Position numbers and translations under genes: made by a program. Positions 41,701 through 54,098 of a stretch of 64,000 nt of DNA are shown piece after piece. Position 1 is the stretch's first letter. Each line of letters opens with the position of its first letter. The notes below the pieces were generated by a model, which saw only the letters and a list, made by a program, of their open reading frames with translations, was not told where the DNA came from and did not search any database. The stretch covers positions 1 to 64,000 of the forward strand of contig NZ_LBMN02000035.1 in NCBI RefSeq assembly GCF_001042485.2, read 5' to 3'. This DNA comes from Bacillus paralicheniformis (GTDB taxonomy: Bacteria > Bacillota > Bacilli > Bacillales > Bacillaceae).

Positions 41701-42576
41701 ATGATACGGAGTATGACCGGTTTCGGCAGCGCGAGCAAAACGAAGGATGGGCTGACAGCAGCTGTTGAGCTGAAATCTGTCAACTATCGGTTTAAAGAAG
41801 TAAACGCACGCATGCCAAGACCTTTGCTCTATTTAGAAGACAAAATAAAGCAAACGATTTTTAAACATATACAAAGGGGGCGGCTGGAGCTGTTCGTGTC
41901 CGTTGACGACGAGGCTCTGGTCACCCGGAAAATCCAGGTTGACTGGCCGCTGCTTGAGGAGTACCAGAAAGCCGCGCGCGAAATGAAAGAGCGCTGCCGG
42001 CTTTCAGGAGAGATCACGCTTCAAGACGCCTTTCAGTTTGACCATGTCATCCAAGTTGAAGAAGAGACGATCCAAAACGACAAGCTTGAAGAAGTCCTTC
42101 TTGAAGCGGTCGAGGCTGCCGTTCTTGAATTATGCAGCATGCGCGAAGCAGAAGGGCTGAGGCTGAAGGATGACTGCCTTCAGCATATTGAAAGGCTTGA
42201 AAAGCTGACAGACGACATTGCAGAGCTTGCTCCCAAGGTCGTCGGCCACTATCGGGAACGCCTTGAGGCGCGCCTTGAAGAATGGTCAACAGACGGTCTC
42301 GATGAAAGCCGTCTGCTGACGGAAGTCGCACTGTTTGCAGACCGATCGGATATCACGGAAGAAGTGACGAGGCTGAAAAGCCATTTCCGCCAGTTCCGCG
42401 ATATTTGCGAAGCGGGTGGGGCCGCGGGGAGAAAGCTCGACTTCCTCGTCCAGGAGCTGAACCGTGAAGCGAACACGATCGGTTCAAAAGCGAATGATCA
42501 CCAGATCACAAAACATGTGGTCGAAATGAAAAGCTCTATTGAAAAAATAAAAGAACAAGTGCAAAATATAGAATAG
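41701..42576 (+). CDS. yloC: YloC, YicC-family endoribonuclease
   Basis: This 291-aa protein belongs to the YicC/YloC family, whose members form hexameric clamps that cleave or help degrade RNA. The N-terminal hallmark is MIRSMTGFGSASK, followed by VELKSVNYRFKEVNARMPR. The C-terminal DUF1732 block ends DFLVQELNREANTIGSKAND. ATG 41701 gives the family start. A 19-residue longer in-frame opening at 41644 has no ribosome site. It heads the remA-gmk-rpoZ run. Confidence 0.9.
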   Translation: MIRSMTGFGSASKTKDGLTAAVELKSVNYRFKEVNARMPRPLLYLEDKIKQTIFKHIQRGRLELFVSVDDEALVTRKIQVDWPLLEEYQKAAREMKERCRLSGEITLQDAFQFDHVIQVEEETIQNDKLEEVLLEAVEAAVLELCSMREAEGLRLKDDCLQHIERLEKLTDDIAELAPKVVGHYRERLEARLEEWSTDGLDESRLLTEVALFADRSDITEEVTRLKSHFRQFRDICEAGGAAGRKLDFLVQELNREANTIGSKANDHQITKHVVEMKSSIEKIKEQVQNIE

Positions 42577-42651
42577 CGATTGTGCGTATTGTTTACGGAT
42601 GTTCTCTGCAGGTTAAACTAGAGACGTCCAAGTACAGGGGGAACGTATAGG

Positions 42652-43543
<892 letters not shown>

Positions 43544-43545
43544 TT

Positions 43546-43746
43546 ATGCTAGATCCGTCAATTGACTCTTTAATGAATAAACTGGATTCAAAATACACGC
43601 TCGTTACCGTATCGGCCCGACGCGCCCGCGAAATGCAGATCAACAAAGACGCGCAGATCGAAAATCCGAAGTCGCATAAATTTGTAGGCAAAGCGCTGGA
43701 AGAAATTGATGCCGGACTGCTTACATTCGAAAAGGAAAATCGCTAA
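43546..43746 (+). CDS. rpoZ: RNA polymerase omega subunit
   Basis: This small subunit of 66 aa helps RNA polymerase assemble and holds the beta' subunit. The conserved [20 protein letters not shown] begins the fold, and RRAREM and [13 protein letters not shown] follow. It is two bases after gmk and ends at a terminator. GGAGG lies upstream, inside the gmk end. Confidence 0.95.
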   Translation: MLDPSIDSLMNKLDSKYTLVTVSARRAREMQINKDAQIENPKSHKFVGKALEEIDAGLLTFEKENR

Positions 43747-43753
43747 TAGCCTT

Positions 43754-43790
43754 AAAAATAGCAACCTATACACTAGGTTGTTATTTTTTT
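43754..43790 (+). terminator. terminator after rpoZ
   Basis: AATA plus CAACCTA pairs with TAGGTTG plus TATT, with one mismatched G/T, followed by seven T residues. Confidence 0.85.
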
Positions 43791-43827
43791 CAGGCCGGCG
43801 AACAGAACATAAGGGGGAGAAAAAACG

Positions 43828-45045
43828 ATGCTGAAAAATCGCAACATCCTGCTGGGAGTAAGCGGAGGAATCGCAGTATACAAAGCGGCCGCCTTGACGA
43901 GCAAGCTCGTACAGGCAGGAGCCAATGTGAAAGTCATCATGACAAAATCCGCCTGTGAATTTGTGTCTCCGCTCACCTTTCAAGCGCTTTCGCGCAATGA
44001 AGTATATACCAACACGTTCGAAGAACCGAATCCCCGTGTCATCGCCCATATCGATGCCGCGGATTGGGCGGATCTTGTGATCGTTGCTCCGGCAACGGCC
44101 AATGTGATCGGAAAACTCGCTTCAGGCATTGCCGATGACATGCTGACGACGACGCTTTTAGCGACGACTGCGCCGGTTTGGATCGCTCCGGCCATGAACG
44201 TCCATATGTACGACCACCCGGCTGTTCAGCGGAACATCAGCGTTCTTTACAAAGACGGCTGCCGGTTTATCGAGCCGAGTGAAGGCTACCTTGCGTGCGG
44301 CTATATCGGCAAAGGCAGACTTGAAGAGCCCGAACGGATCGTCCAGTTGGCCGAGTCGTATTTTTTAAACGAAAACAGCGGTTTGCTTGAAGGAAAGCGT
44401 GTCTTAATTACAGCGGGCCCGACAAGAGAACAAATCGATCCCGTCCGCTTTTTCTCCAACCGTTCGACAGGGAAAATGGGCTATGCTTTCGCTGAGGAAG
44501 CGGCGAAAATGGGAGCGTGCGTAACGCTGATTGCCGGCCCGACATCGCTTGATGATCCCGCAGGAGTTGACGTTATTCATGTTCAGTCTGCAGAAGATAT
44601 GTATCAAGCGGCTTTATCTGTTTTCGATGAGAGCGACATCGTCATCAAAACGGCAGCTGTCGCTGATTACAGGCCAAAGCATATTCACGATCAAAAAATG
44701 AAGAAAAAGGACGGCGGTCTCGTCATTGAGCTTGAGCGGACGAAGGATATTTTAAAAGCGCTGGGAGAACGGAAAACAAAGCAAGTCTTGGTCGGCTTTG
44801 CAGCTGAAACGCAGCACGTCGAAGACTATGCCAAACAAAAGCTGGAGAAAAAAAATCTCGATCTGATTGTCGCCAACAATATCACGGCCGAAGGCGCCGG
44901 TTTTGGAACGGAAACCAACATCGTGACGGTGTTTCACCGAGACGGTAAAAAGACGGCGCACCCTCTGATGTCAAAACGGGAGGTTGCCGCCGAAGTCTTG
45001 AAGGAAGCCGCTGAGCTTGCCGGCCGGAGCGGAACGTCCTCATGA
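43828..45045 (+). CDS. coaBC: CoaBC, phosphopantothenoylcysteine synthetase/decarboxylase
   Basis: This bifunctional coenzyme A enzyme has 405 aa. The N-terminal flavin-dependent decarboxylase (CoaC) shows GVSGGIAVYKAA, the catalytic His in IAHIDAADWAD, and PAMNVHMYDHP. The C-terminal synthetase (CoaB) starts near residue 190 (GKRVLITAGPTREQIDPVRF) with ISNRSTGKMG-type FSNRSTGKMGYAFAEEA. AAGGGGGAG precedes the ATG. The stop overlaps the priA start by four bases. Confidence 0.95.
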   Translation: MLKNRNILLGVSGGIAVYKAAALTSKLVQAGANVKVIMTKSACEFVSPLTFQALSRNEVYTNTFEEPNPRVIAHIDAADWADLVIVAPATANVIGKLASGIADDMLTTTLLATTAPVWIAPAMNVHMYDHPAVQRNISVLYKDGCRFIEPSEGYLACGYIGKGRLEEPERIVQLAESYFLNENSGLLEGKRVLITAGPTREQIDPVRFFSNRSTGKMGYAFAEEAAKMGACVTLIAGPTSLDDPAGVDVIHVQSAEDMYQAALSVFDESDIVIKTAAVADYRPKHIHDQKMKKKDGGLVIELERTKDILKALGERKTKQVLVGFAAETQHVEDYAKQKLEKKNLDLIVANNITAEGAGFGTETNIVTVFHRDGKKTAHPLMSKREVAAEVLKEAAELAGRSGTSS

Positions 45046-47459
45046 ATTTCGCTGAAGTGATCGTCGATGTTACAACCAAAAATATCGACAGACCGTTTGA
45101 CTACCGCATTCCTGACAAATTCAAAGGGATGATTAAAAAAGGGATGCGCGTGATTGTTCCGTTCGGCGCCCGCAAAATTCAGGGATTTGTCACCGGCGTG
45201 AAAGAATCGTCTGAGCTCGCCGGCCGTTCGGTTAAGGATATCGAGGATATCCTTGATCTGACGCCCGTTTTGACGGAGGAGCTGCTTGAGCTGTCAGATT
45301 GGCTGACAGAAAAAACACTTTCTTTTAAAATTACGGCTCTTCAGGCGATGCTCCCCGCGGCTATGAAAGCAAAATACGGCAAAGAAATCAAGGTGATCGG
45401 TGATAAGCCGCTTCCCGAACCGCTTAAAACCCTGTTCTTGCAAAAAGAAACACTTTCTTATTCCGATATAGATGACCATGGGACATTAAAGCTGATTCAG
45501 CGCCAGGTTCAAGAGGGCAACCTTGAAGTGGCCTATAAAGTAAAGCAGAAAACAAACAAAAAAACGCGGAGAATGATCGCTCCCCTTTGTGCGAAAGAAC
45601 ATTTAAAAGAAGCGCTTGACAGCCTCTCCCCGCAAGCTGTCAAACAAAAAGCGGTCCTTCAGTTTTTCATCGACCGCAAAGAATCCGGCGCTGTTCCGGC
45701 AAAAGAGCTGATCGGCAAAACGGGAGGCTCTTCCGCGTCCGTAAAAGCGCTGATCGACAAGGGGCTGTTAAAGGAAAGTGAAGAGGAGGTTTACAGGGAT
45801 CCTTATCAGGACAGAATGTTCAAAAAAACCGAACCGCTTCCGCTGACTGAAGAGCAGGCGCAGGCCTATGAGGCGATAGCAGAGGCGATCGAAGACAAGC
45901 GGCACGATGTGTTTCTTCTTCACGGAGTGACCGGAAGCGGAAAAACGGAAGTCTATCTGCAATCGATCGAAAAGGTGCTGGAAGCCGGCAAAGAAGCGAT
46001 CGTTCTCGTTCCGGAAATTTCGCTGACGCCGCAGATGGTCAACCGCTTTAAAGGCCGCTTTGGCTCACAGGTAGCCGTCCTGCACAGCGGGCTTTCAACA
46101 GGAGAAAAATATGATGAATGGCGGAAAATCCACCGCAAAGAAGTCCGGCTTGTCGTCGGGGCGCGCTCGGCGATTTTCGCGCCGTTTGAAAATCTCGGCA
46201 TGATTATTATCGATGAAGAGCACGAAACATCGTACAAGCAGGAAGAGATGCCGAGATACCATGCGAAAGAAGCGGCGATTCAAAGGGCCGAATACCACCG
46301 CTGTCCTGTCGTCCTCGGCAGTGCGACGCCGACGCTCGAATCGTTCGCAAGGGCGAAAAAAGGCGTGTACAAGCTTCTTTCCCTCAAGCACCGCGTCAAT
46401 CACCAAGTCATGCCTGACGTGTCTCTCGTCGATATGAGGGAGGAACTGCGCAGCGGAAACCGCTCGATGTTTTCCAAAGACTTAATGGCCGGACTTGAGG
46501 AAACCCTTGAAAAAGGAGAGCAGGCCGTTCTGTTTTTAAACAAAAGGGGATATTCCTCATTTGTCATGTGCAGGGACTGCGGATATGTCATCCAGTGCCC
46601 TCATTGCGAAATCTCGTTGACGTACCACAGGTATGGACAGCGTCTGAAGTGCCATTACTGCGGCTATGAAACCGGCATGCCGTCAAGCTGCCCCGAATGC
46701 GGAAGCGAGCATATCCGCTACTTTGGCACAGGCACACAGCGGGTCGAAGAAGAATTGACGAAGGTACTGCCGGCTGCAAGGGTGATCCGCATGGACGTCG
46801 ATACAACCTCGAGAAAAGGAGCGCATGAAAAGCTGCTCACATCCTTTGGCAAAGGTGAAGCCGATATTCTGCTCGGAACACAGATGATCGCCAAAGGGCT
46901 CGATTTTGAAAACGTCACGCTCGTCGGTGTTTTGAGCGCGGATACGATGCTGCACATCCCCGATTTCAGAGCCGCTGAAAAAACGTTCCAGCTGATGACA
47001 CAGGTGAGCGGAAGAGCGGGGCGCCACGAAAAGCCGGGCAAGGTGATCATTCAGACGTACACCCCGTCCCATTACAGCATTCAGCTCACGAAAACGCACG
47101 ATTATGAAACGTTCTTCCGGCAGGAGATGCTGCACAGAAGGGAACAGGCCTATCCTCCCTATTATTATTTGGCGCTCGTCAGCGTATCGCACGAAGAAGT
47201 GACGAAGGCGGCGCTCGTGACTGAAAAAATCGCCAACTATTTAAAAAAGAACATTTCAAGCGAGGCGAAGATTCTCGGCCCAGTCGCATCGCCGATCGCC
47301 AGGATCAAAGATAGATATCGCTATCAATGCGTGATAAAATACAAACAGGAAAACCAGCTTACATCGTTGCTTAAAAACATTATGGATCATTACAAACGAG
47401 ATATTGAACAAAAGCAATTGATGATTTCGATCGACATGAATCCATATATGATGATGTAA
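45042..47459 (+). CDS. priA: PriA, primosomal replication-restart helicase
   Basis: This 805-aa 3'-to-5' DNA helicase reloads the replisome at stalled forks. An N-terminal 3'-DNA-binding domain (1-105) and winged helix precede Walker A (GVTGSGKTEVYL, near 292) and the DEEH box (IIIDEEHETSYKQ). Eight cysteines for two zinc ions lie in CRDCGYVIQCPHC and CHYCGYETGMPSSCPECG. Motifs V and VI include GTQMIAKGLDFENVTLVG and QVSGRAGR. It overlaps coaBC by four bases. Confidence 0.96.
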   Translation: MNFAEVIVDVTTKNIDRPFDYRIPDKFKGMIKKGMRVIVPFGARKIQGFVTGVKESSELAGRSVKDIEDILDLTPVLTEELLELSDWLTEKTLSFKITALQAMLPAAMKAKYGKEIKVIGDKPLPEPLKTLFLQKETLSYSDIDDHGTLKLIQRQVQEGNLEVAYKVKQKTNKKTRRMIAPLCAKEHLKEALDSLSPQAVKQKAVLQFFIDRKESGAVPAKELIGKTGGSSASVKALIDKGLLKESEEEVYRDPYQDRMFKKTEPLPLTEEQAQAYEAIAEAIEDKRHDVFLLHGVTGSGKTEVYLQSIEKVLEAGKEAIVLVPEISLTPQMVNRFKGRFGSQVAVLHSGLSTGEKYDEWRKIHRKEVRLVVGARSAIFAPFENLGMIIIDEEHETSYKQEEMPRYHAKEAAIQRAEYHRCPVVLGSATPTLESFARAKKGVYKLLSLKHRVNHQVMPDVSLVDMREELRSGNRSMFSKDLMAGLEETLEKGEQAVLFLNKRGYSSFVMCRDCGYVIQCPHCEISLTYHRYGQRLKCHYCGYETGMPSSCPECGSEHIRYFGTGTQRVEEELTKVLPAARVIRMDVDTTSRKGAHEKLLTSFGKGEADILLGTQMIAKGLDFENVTLVGVLSADTMLHIPDFRAAEKTFQLMTQVSGRAGRHEKPGKVIIQTYTPSHYSIQLTKTHDYETFFRQEMLHRREQAYPPYYYLALVSVSHEEVTKAALVTEKIANYLKKNISSEAKILGPVASPIARIKDRYRYQCVIKYKQENQLTSLLKNIMDHYKRDIEQKQLMISIDMNPYMMM

Positions 47460-47488
47460 AAATAACAGTGTGATGGAGGGCTTCTAGA

Positions 47489-47971
47489 TTGGCAGTAAAA
47501 CCGATCGTAACGTATCCGGCGGAGGTTCTTGAAACCCCTGCCGAACCCGTTGCGTCTTTTGATAAATCATTAAAGAAACTGCTCGACAATATGTATGATA
47601 CGATGCTTGAGCTGGACGGAGTCGGGCTTGCCGCCCCGCAAATCGGCGTTTTAAAAAGAGCGGCAGTCGTCGATATCGGCGATGACACGGGCAGAATTGA
47701 ACTGGTCAACCCGGAGGTCATCGAAGAGAGCGGCGAACAGACGGGCCCTGAAGGCTGTTTGAGCTTTCCCGATCTATACGGTGAAGTGAAGCGTTCGGAT
47801 TATGTAAAGGTCAAGGCGTTCGACCGCCGCGGAAAACCGTTCACGATTGAAGCTGAAGGCTTTTTGGCGCGGGCGCTGCTGCATGAAATCGACCATTTGG
47901 ACGGTATTTTATTCACATCAAAAGTTACGCGCTATTATGATGCGGAAGAACTTGAGGAAATGGAAGGATGA
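47489..47971 (+). CDS. def: peptide deformylase
   Basis: This 160-aa Fe/Zn hydrolase removes the N-formyl group from new proteins. All three active-site motifs are present: [17 protein letters not shown] and HEIDHLDG, so it is type 1-like and should be active. The start is TTG, with GGAGGG about nine bases upstream. It precedes fmt by four bases; the pair adds and removes the formyl group. Many Bacillus carry a second deformylase elsewhere. Confidence 0.95.
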   Translation: MAVKPIVTYPAEVLETPAEPVASFDKSLKKLLDNMYDTMLELDGVGLAAPQIGVLKRAAVVDIGDDTGRIELVNPEVIEESGEQTGPEGCLSFPDLYGEVKRSDYVKVKAFDRRGKPFTIEAEGFLARALLHEIDHLDGILFTSKVTRYYDAEELEEMEG

Positions 47972-47975
47972 TTGG

Positions 47976-48926
47976 ATGACAAGGATCGTTTTTATGGGAA
48001 CGCCGGATTTTTCCGTCCCGGTGCTCAGCACATTGATTGATGACGGCTATGAGGTGGTGGGTGTCGTCACCCAGCCTGACCGCCCGAAAGGAAGAAAAAA
48101 AGTGATGACCCCTCCGCCTGTCAAGGAGGAAGCGCTGCGCCGCGGCATTCCCGTGCTCCAGCCTGAAAAAGTGAGGGAAGATGCGGAGACGGACAGGATT
48201 TTGGCGCTTGAACCCGATCTAATTGTAACCGCGGCATTCGGGCAGATCCTGCCGAAAAAGCTCCTCGATTATCCGAAATACGGCTGTATCAATGTCCATG
48301 CCTCTCTTCTGCCCGAGCTGCGCGGAGGAGCTCCGATCCATTACGCCATTCTGGAAGGCAAAGAGAAAACGGGCGTGACGATCATGTACATGGTCGAAAA
48401 ATTGGATGCAGGCGATATGCTTGCCAAAGTCGAAGTTGACATCGAAGAAACCGATAATGTCGGCACGCTCCACGACAAGCTGAGCAAGGCCGGGGCTGAG
48501 CTTCTTTCCGAAACGGTTCCGAAGGTCATTGACGGTTCGGCAACCCCTGAAAAACAGGATGAACGGGAAGCGACATATGCGCCGAACATTAAACGCGAAC
48601 AGGAACTGATCGACTGGTCAAAGCCCGGCGAAGTCCTGTACAACCAAGTCAGGGGCTTGAATCCTTGGCCTGTCGCATACACGGTTTTAAGCGGCCAGAC
48701 GCTGAAAGTATGGGCTGCGAAAAAATGCGAAGCCTTAAAACAGGCAGAGCCGGGAGAAATCGTCTCCGTTGAAAAAGACGGCATTGTCGTCGCTACCGGA
48801 AATGGCACCGCGTTAAAATTAACGGAAGTGCAGCCTGCGGGCAAAAAAAGAATGAAGGCCGAAGATTTTGTCAGGGGAGCGGGTCTTCAAGCCGGAATGA
48901 AATTGGGTCATAGCGATGAAAAATAA
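47976..48926 (+). CDS. fmt: methionyl-tRNA formyltransferase
   Basis: This 316-aa enzyme formylates initiator Met-tRNA with 10-formyl-tetrahydrofolate. The N-terminal domain begins [15 protein letters not shown]; the catalytic Asn-His-Asp set is in [18 protein letters not shown] and LDAGDMLAK. The C-terminal OB-fold carries the tRNA-binding part ([13 protein letters not shown]). ATG 47976 is chosen; GGAAGG is upstream in the end of def. The 3' end overlaps rsmB by 11 bases. Confidence 0.96.
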   Translation: MTRIVFMGTPDFSVPVLSTLIDDGYEVVGVVTQPDRPKGRKKVMTPPPVKEEALRRGIPVLQPEKVREDAETDRILALEPDLIVTAAFGQILPKKLLDYPKYGCINVHASLLPELRGGAPIHYAILEGKEKTGVTIMYMVEKLDAGDMLAKVEVDIEETDNVGTLHDKLSKAGAELLSETVPKVIDGSATPEKQDEREATYAPNIKREQELIDWSKPGEVLYNQVRGLNPWPVAYTVLSGQTLKVWAAKKCEALKQAEPGEIVSVEKDGIVVATGNGTALKLTEVQPAGKKRMKAEDFVRGAGLQAGMKLGHSDEK

Positions 48927-50262
48927 TGTGAGGGAAGTCGCGCTTGATGCACTGATTAAGCTTGACCAGAATCAGGCATACAGCAATCTTTTGCTTCAGT
49001 CTGTCATGAAAGCGAACGATTTAAGCGACAAAGACAGAGGCCTTTTGACAGAACTCGTTTACGGCACCCTTCAAAACAAGCTGGCGCTCGATTATATGCT
49101 GAAGCCGTTTATTAAAAAACCGGAAAAAGTGAAAGACTGGGTCATCCATCTGTTGAGAATGTCGCTGTACCAGATGGAATACCTGGAGAAAATCCCTGAC
49201 CGGGCCGCCCTTTTTGAAGCTGTTGAAATCGCTAAAAAACGCGGGCATAAAGGAATTTCTTCATTTGTTAACGGCGTTCTGCGCTCTGTTCAGAGAGAAG
49301 GCGTGCCTTCTTTTGCTGATATTGCCGACCCGGTTGAACGCCTTGCGGTTGAGACAAGCCATCCGGAATGGCTTGTCAGGGAATGGACCGATGCCTACGG
49401 GTTCGAAGCGGCAGAACAAATCTGCCGGATTCACATGATCCCGCCGAAGCAGACGATCCGCGTAAACAGGCTGAAACACGACCGGGATACGCTTCTTTCC
49501 CGCCTGAATGAAGCGGGGATTGATGCGGAAGAAGGCGACTTGTCCGAAGACGCTGTCAAACTGCAAAAAGGAACGATTGCGTCCACTCCTTTTTTCAAAG
49601 AAGGCGAAGTCACCATACAAGATGAAAGCTCAATGCTGGTAGCGCGAGCCCTCGGTCCTGAGCGGGGAGAAACGGTGCTGGACGCCTGCGCAGCGCCGGG
49701 AGGAAAATCCACTCATATCGGCGAACTGCTCGAAGATACGGGAAAGATCATTTCCCTTGACCTTCATCAGCATAAAGTAAAGCTGATCAAAGAAGCGGCA
49801 GGCCGGATCGGGCTTTCCAACATTGAAGCAAGGGCGCTGGATGCCAGAAAAGCCGGCGAAGCCTTCGAACCGGAGCAGTTTGACCGGATTCTCGTCGACG
49901 CTCCGTGTTCGGGCTTCGGTGTCATCCGCAGAAAACCGGATCTCAAATACAGCAAAACGCCCGAAGACAGCGCGCGTCTCGCTGGGATTCAGCTGGCGAT
50001 TTTAAACGAAATCGCACCTTTATTGAAAACAGACGGGACATTGGTCTACAGCACATGCACAATGGACCCGACCGAAAATGAACAAGTCATGCATGCTTTT
50101 TTGAAAGAACACGATGAATTTGAAGCAGACCCCACCCTCGCCGAGCGGCTGCCCGAAAAAGCGGCGCCGTATGTCAAGGATGGAAGCATTCAAATCCTTC
50201 CCCACTACTTCGGAACGGACGGCTTCTTTATTTGCAGCATGAGAAAGAAGGGATCACAATAA
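48916..50262 (+). CDS. rsmB: RsmB, 16S rRNA cytosine-C5 methyltransferase
   Basis: This 448-aa enzyme methylates C967 (E. coli numbering) of 16S rRNA. The N-terminal NusB-like RNA-binding domain fills about 1-140. The SAM domain shows [19 protein letters not shown], the release Cys in [10 protein letters not shown] and the nucleophilic Cys in [13 protein letters not shown]. It starts inside the end of fmt and ends on the first base of the rlmN ATG (TAATG). Confidence 0.95.
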   Translation: MKNNVREVALDALIKLDQNQAYSNLLLQSVMKANDLSDKDRGLLTELVYGTLQNKLALDYMLKPFIKKPEKVKDWVIHLLRMSLYQMEYLEKIPDRAALFEAVEIAKKRGHKGISSFVNGVLRSVQREGVPSFADIADPVERLAVETSHPEWLVREWTDAYGFEAAEQICRIHMIPPKQTIRVNRLKHDRDTLLSRLNEAGIDAEEGDLSEDAVKLQKGTIASTPFFKEGEVTIQDESSMLVARALGPERGETVLDACAAPGGKSTHIGELLEDTGKIISLDLHQHKVKLIKEAAGRIGLSNIEARALDARKAGEAFEPEQFDRILVDAPCSGFGVIRRKPDLKYSKTPEDSARLAGIQLAILNEIAPLLKTDGTLVYSTCTMDPTENEQVMHAFLKEHDEFEADPTLAERLPEKAAPYVKDGSIQILPHYFGTDGFFICSMRKKGSQ

Positions 50263-51347
50263 TGGAATCGAAACAAAAAGTAAGAAAAGAATTGCGGACA
50301 GAAAGACCGTCCATCTATTCTTTTGAAATAGAAGAACTGAAAAGCTGGCTTTCGGAAAACGGCGAAAAACCTTTCCGCGCCGCGCAAATATTCGAATGGC
50401 TTTACGAAAAGAGAGTCACGTCATTTGAAAAGATGACAAACCTTTCAAAAGAGCTGCGGACAAAGTTGAACGAGCATTTCGTATTAACGACGCTGAAAAC
50501 GGCCGTCAAGCAGACTTCACAAGATGGAACGATGAAGTTTTTATTTGAGCTTCATGACGGCTACACGATCGAAACCGTATTAATGCGGCACGAATATGGC
50601 AATTCTGTTTGTGTAACGACACAGGTGGGCTGCCGAATCGGCTGTACGTTTTGCGCGTCGACCCTCGGCGGCTTAAAGCGGAACCTGGAAGCCGGAGAGA
50701 TCGTCGCCCAGGTTGTCAAAGTGCAGCAGGCGCTTGATGAAACAGATGAACGCGTCAGTTCCATCGTCATTATGGGAATCGGCGAGCCGTTCGATAATTT
50801 TCAGGAAATGCTTGCATTCCTGAAAATCGTCAACCATGATAAAGGGCTGAATATCGGGGCGCGCCATATCACCGTATCAACGAGCGGGATCATTCCGAAA
50901 ATCTATGAGTTTGCAGACGAGAAGCTGCAGATCAACTTTGCGATTTCTCTGCACGCCCCGAACACTGAGATCAGAAGCCGGCTGATGCCGATCAACAGAG
51001 CCTACAAGCTGCCGGAGCTGATGAAAGCGGTCGATTACTACATTAAGAAAACCGGCAGAAGGGTTACGTTTGAATACGGGCTTTTCGGCGGTGTTAACGA
51101 TCAGGTTGAACACGCGGAAGAGCTGGCTGAATTGCTAAAAGGAATCAAATGCCACGTCAACTTGATTCCGGTCAACTATGTACCTGAACGAGACTATGTC
51201 AGAACACCGAAAGAACAGATTTTCGCCTTTGAAAAAACATTAAAGTCTCATGGAGTAAATGTCACGATCAGAAGAGAGCAAGGCCATGATATTGACGCTG
51301 CCTGCGGACAGCTTCGTGCAAAGGAGCGCCAGGAAGAGACGAGGTGA
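50262..51347 (+). CDS. rlmN: RlmN, dual-specificity RNA A2 methyltransferase
   Basis: This 361-aa radical-SAM enzyme methylates C2 of A2503 in 23S rRNA and A37 in some tRNAs. The cluster motif is [11 protein letters not shown] (CxxxCxxC). GIGEPFDNF and the catalytic Cys in DIDAACGQL near the C-terminus complete the active site. ATG 50262 shares its A with the rsmB stop; AGAAGGGA is the ribosome site. A2503 lies at the exit tunnel, as does the presumed target of the rlmA-like enzyme at 8473. Cfr, its relative, gives antibiotic resistance, but this sequence is the housekeeping form. Confidence 0.95.
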   Translation: MESKQKVRKELRTERPSIYSFEIEELKSWLSENGEKPFRAAQIFEWLYEKRVTSFEKMTNLSKELRTKLNEHFVLTTLKTAVKQTSQDGTMKFLFELHDGYTIETVLMRHEYGNSVCVTTQVGCRIGCTFCASTLGGLKRNLEAGEIVAQVVKVQQALDETDERVSSIVIMGIGEPFDNFQEMLAFLKIVNHDKGLNIGARHITVSTSGIIPKIYEFADEKLQINFAISLHAPNTEIRSRLMPINRAYKLPELMKAVDYYIKKTGRRVTFEYGLFGGVNDQVEHAEELAELLKGIKCHVNLIPVNYVPERDYVRTPKEQIFAFEKTLKSHGVNVTIRREQGHDIDAACGQLRAKERQEETR

Positions 51348-51354
51348 ATCAAGG

Positions 51355-52119
51355 TTGAAAACAGCCTTAAAAACGGACAGGGGAAAAATACGCCAGCACA
51401 ATGAAGACGATGCCGGCATTTTCACAGAAAAAAACGGACTGGTTTTAGCTGTTGTCTGCGATGGAATGGGAGGTCATCTGGCCGGCGACGTTGCCAGCAG
51501 GATGGCCGTCTCAGCCCTTCGGGATATCTGGGAGGAAACCGAAGAAGTCCCGGCTTCGCCGGCTGAATGCGAAGCTTGGCTGAAAGAGCAGATTTCAGCC
51601 GTCAACCAAAAACTTTTCGACCATGCGAGGGCGCATGAAGAGTGCCAGGGAATGGGAACAACGGTCGTCTGCGCTTTATACACGGGAAAAACGCTGACAG
51701 TCGCCCATATCGGAGACAGCCGCTGCTATCTCCTGCAAGGCGGCCATTTCATACAGCTGACGGAAGATCACTCGCTTGTCAATGAACTCGTGCGGACAGG
51801 GGGGATTTCGAAGGAAGATGCCGAACACCATCCGCGGAAGAACGTGCTGACAAAAGCGCTTGGCACTGATCCGGAAGTGAAGGTTGAAGCCCATACTTTT
51901 GAAATCGAACCGGGCGATCAAGTTCTATTATGCTCTGACGGGCTGACGAATAAAGTAGAAGATGAGTCACTGAAGGATATGCTTACAGCTCTTTCTTCTG
52001 CGGAGGAGAAAGCGGAACAGCTCGTTCAGCTGGCCAATGACAACGGTGGCGAGGACAATATCACCGTCGCGCTATTGGAACTTCCTTCTCAAATAGAAGA
52101 AGGTGAAGACAAGTGTTAA
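51355..52119 (+). CDS. prpC: PrpC, PP2C-type serine/threonine phosphatase
   Basis: This 254-aa Mn-dependent phosphatase removes the phosphates placed by PrkC on proteins such as EF-Tu, EF-G and RsgA. PP2C motifs are [53 protein letters not shown] and [12 protein letters not shown]. The TTG at 51355 gives the family start and length, with GAGGTG upstream across the rlmN stop. An upstream opening at 51259 lies inside rlmN. It overlaps prkC by seven bases. Confidence 0.94.
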   Translation: MKTALKTDRGKIRQHNEDDAGIFTEKNGLVLAVVCDGMGGHLAGDVASRMAVSALRDIWEETEEVPASPAECEAWLKEQISAVNQKLFDHARAHEECQGMGTTVVCALYTGKTLTVAHIGDSRCYLLQGGHFIQLTEDHSLVNELVRTGGISKEDAEHHPRKNVLTKALGTDPEVKVEAHTFEIEPGDQVLLCSDGLTNKVEDESLKDMLTALSSAEEKAEQLVQLANDNGGEDNITVALLELPSQIEEGEDKC

Positions 52120-54086
52120 TCGGCAGACGGATCAGCGGACGTTACGAAATCCTGCGCGCCATCGGCGGCGGGGGGATGGCGAACGTTTATTTAGCGCTGG
52201 ACATCATCCTCGACCGTGAAGTCGCGATAAAAGTGCTGCGGTTTGACTTCGTTCACGATGCCGATTTTATCAGGCGGTTCAGAAGGGAAGCGCAGTCCGC
52301 TGCAAGCCTCGACCACCCGAATATCGTCAGCATTTATGATGTCGGAGAAGAAGATGACATCTATTATATCGTGATGGAGTATGTCGAGGGGATGACCCTG
52401 AAAGAATACATAAACCGAACAGGCCCGCTTCATCCAAAAGAAGCGGTCCAAATCATGGAGCAGATCGTATCCGCCATCGCACACGCTCATGATAACCAGA
52501 TTGTTCACCGGGATATTAAGCCCCACAACATTTTGATCGACCATATGGGCCACATTAAAGTGACCGATTTCGGCATCGCCATGGCGCTCAGTTCGACGAC
52601 CATCACGCACACCAACTCGGTTTTGGGCTCTGTCCATTATTTGTCGCCCGAACAGGCGAGAGGCGGATTGTCTACGAAAAAATCCGATATCTACTCGCTC
52701 GGCATCGTGCTTTTCGAGCTGCTGACGGCGCGTATGCCGTTTGAAGGAGAATCGGCGGTCAGCATCGCGCTGAAGCATCTGCAATCAGAAACGCCGTCGG
52801 TGAAAAGGTGGAACCCGGCTGTGCCGCAAAGCATAGAAAACATCGTCCTGAAAGCGATGGCAAAAGATCCATTCCACCGCTATGAAGCGGCCGAAGAGAT
52901 GGAATCCGATTTAAAAACGGCTTTCGACCCGGACAGGCTCAACGAAAAGCGATTCACGATTCCAGCTGATGATGAGATGACGAAAGCTGTTCCGATCATC
53001 AAAAACCTGCCGGAAGACAAGAGCGGTGACAAGTCCGGCGACGGAGAAGCGGAAGCGGCTCCGTTATCAAAGAAAGAAAAGAAGAAGCAGGCAAAAGCAA
53101 ACAAGAAGAAAAAAAGAAAGAAATGGCCGCTTATATTGCTGACGGTGTTTTTCGTTCTCGTTGTGTCAGCCGTCTTGGCTTTGACGGTGTTTCCGTCGCT
53201 CTTTATTCCAAAAGATGTAGCCGTTCCCGATGTAGCAGGCCTTGAGTATGAAGAAGCCGTCATCAAGCTTGAAGACGAAGGGTTTGAAGTGGATCCGAAT
53301 GCTGAAGACATTGCCGACGATAAAATTGAAGAAGGGCTGATCGTGAAAACGGACCCTGCAGCCGGCGATATCGTAAAGGAAGGCTCAACTGTCAAGCTTT
53401 ATAAAAGCTCAGGCAAAGAGAAAACAGAAGTGGAAGATGTGGTCGGCCAGAAAGTCGACGCCGCCAAAAAGCTTCTCGAGCAAAAGGGCTTTAAAAACAT
53501 CAAGACAGAAGAAGTGCACCATGAAGAAGAAGCGGGTACCATCATCGAACAGGACCCCGCAGCCGGCACCGAAATCGTTGCCGCCGACGACGAGATCAAA
53601 TTAACGGTCAGCCTCGGTCCGGAAGCCATTACTTTAAGGGATTTAAAAACATACAGCAAACAGGCGGCTTCGGGCTATTTGGACGACCATCAGCTTGTCC
53701 TTGTCGAAAAGGAGGCGCATTCTGAAGATGTGCCGGAAGGTCAGGTCATCAAACAAAAGCCGGGGGCGGGGGCATCCGTCAAGCCGGGAGACAAAGTCGA
53801 GGTTACGTTTTCGCTCGGACCTGAGAAAAAACCCGTCAAAACGGTGACCGAGAAAATTGATATCCCTTATGAACCGGGAGCGGAGGGCGAAGAACAAAAC
53901 GTCCAAATTTCGATCGATGATGAAGAACACAGCATTTCCGACGTCTATGAAAATTTTAAAATCACGGCGCCGGCAGAGCGGACGATCAAATTCAGGATTG
54001 CGCCCGGGCAAAAAGGGTATTATCAAGTAACGATCAACGATAAAGTAGTCAGGTCAAAAACGATTGAATATCCTGAGGATGAATAA
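52113..54086 (+). CDS. prkC: PrkC, PASTA-domain serine/threonine protein kinase
   Basis: This 657-aa membrane Hanks-type kinase senses peptidoglycan fragments, triggers spore germination and acts in stationary phase. The kinase domain (10-270) has G-loop [10 protein letters not shown], Lys40 in VAIKVL, Asp134 in HRDIKPHNI and DFG in [10 protein letters not shown] Lys-rich juxtamembrane stretch precedes one membrane segment (about 338-358). Outside are three PASTA repeats (from about 369) and a C-terminal Ig-like domain. The start is GTG within prpC. Kinase and phosphatase are co-expressed, as usual for this pair. Confidence 0.96.
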   Translation: MLIGRRISGRYEILRAIGGGGMANVYLALDIILDREVAIKVLRFDFVHDADFIRRFRREAQSAASLDHPNIVSIYDVGEEDDIYYIVMEYVEGMTLKEYINRTGPLHPKEAVQIMEQIVSAIAHAHDNQIVHRDIKPHNILIDHMGHIKVTDFGIAMALSSTTITHTNSVLGSVHYLSPEQARGGLSTKKSDIYSLGIVLFELLTARMPFEGESAVSIALKHLQSETPSVKRWNPAVPQSIENIVLKAMAKDPFHRYEAAEEMESDLKTAFDPDRLNEKRFTIPADDEMTKAVPIIKNLPEDKSGDKSGDGEAEAAPLSKKEKKKQAKANKKKKRKKWPLILLTVFFVLVVSAVLALTVFPSLFIPKDVAVPDVAGLEYEEAVIKLEDEGFEVDPNAEDIADDKIEEGLIVKTDPAAGDIVKEGSTVKLYKSSGKEKTEVEDVVGQKVDAAKKLLEQKGFKNIKTEEVHHEEEAGTIIEQDPAAGTEIVAADDEIKLTVSLGPEAITLRDLKTYSKQAASGYLDDHQLVLVEKEAHSEDVPEGQVIKQKPGAGASVKPGDKVEVTFSLGPEKKPVKTVTEKIDIPYEPGAEGEEQNVQISIDDEEHSISDVYENFKITAPAERTIKFRIAPGQKGYYQVTINDKVVRSKTIEYPEDE

Positions 54087-54098
54087 GGGAGGTGCGAT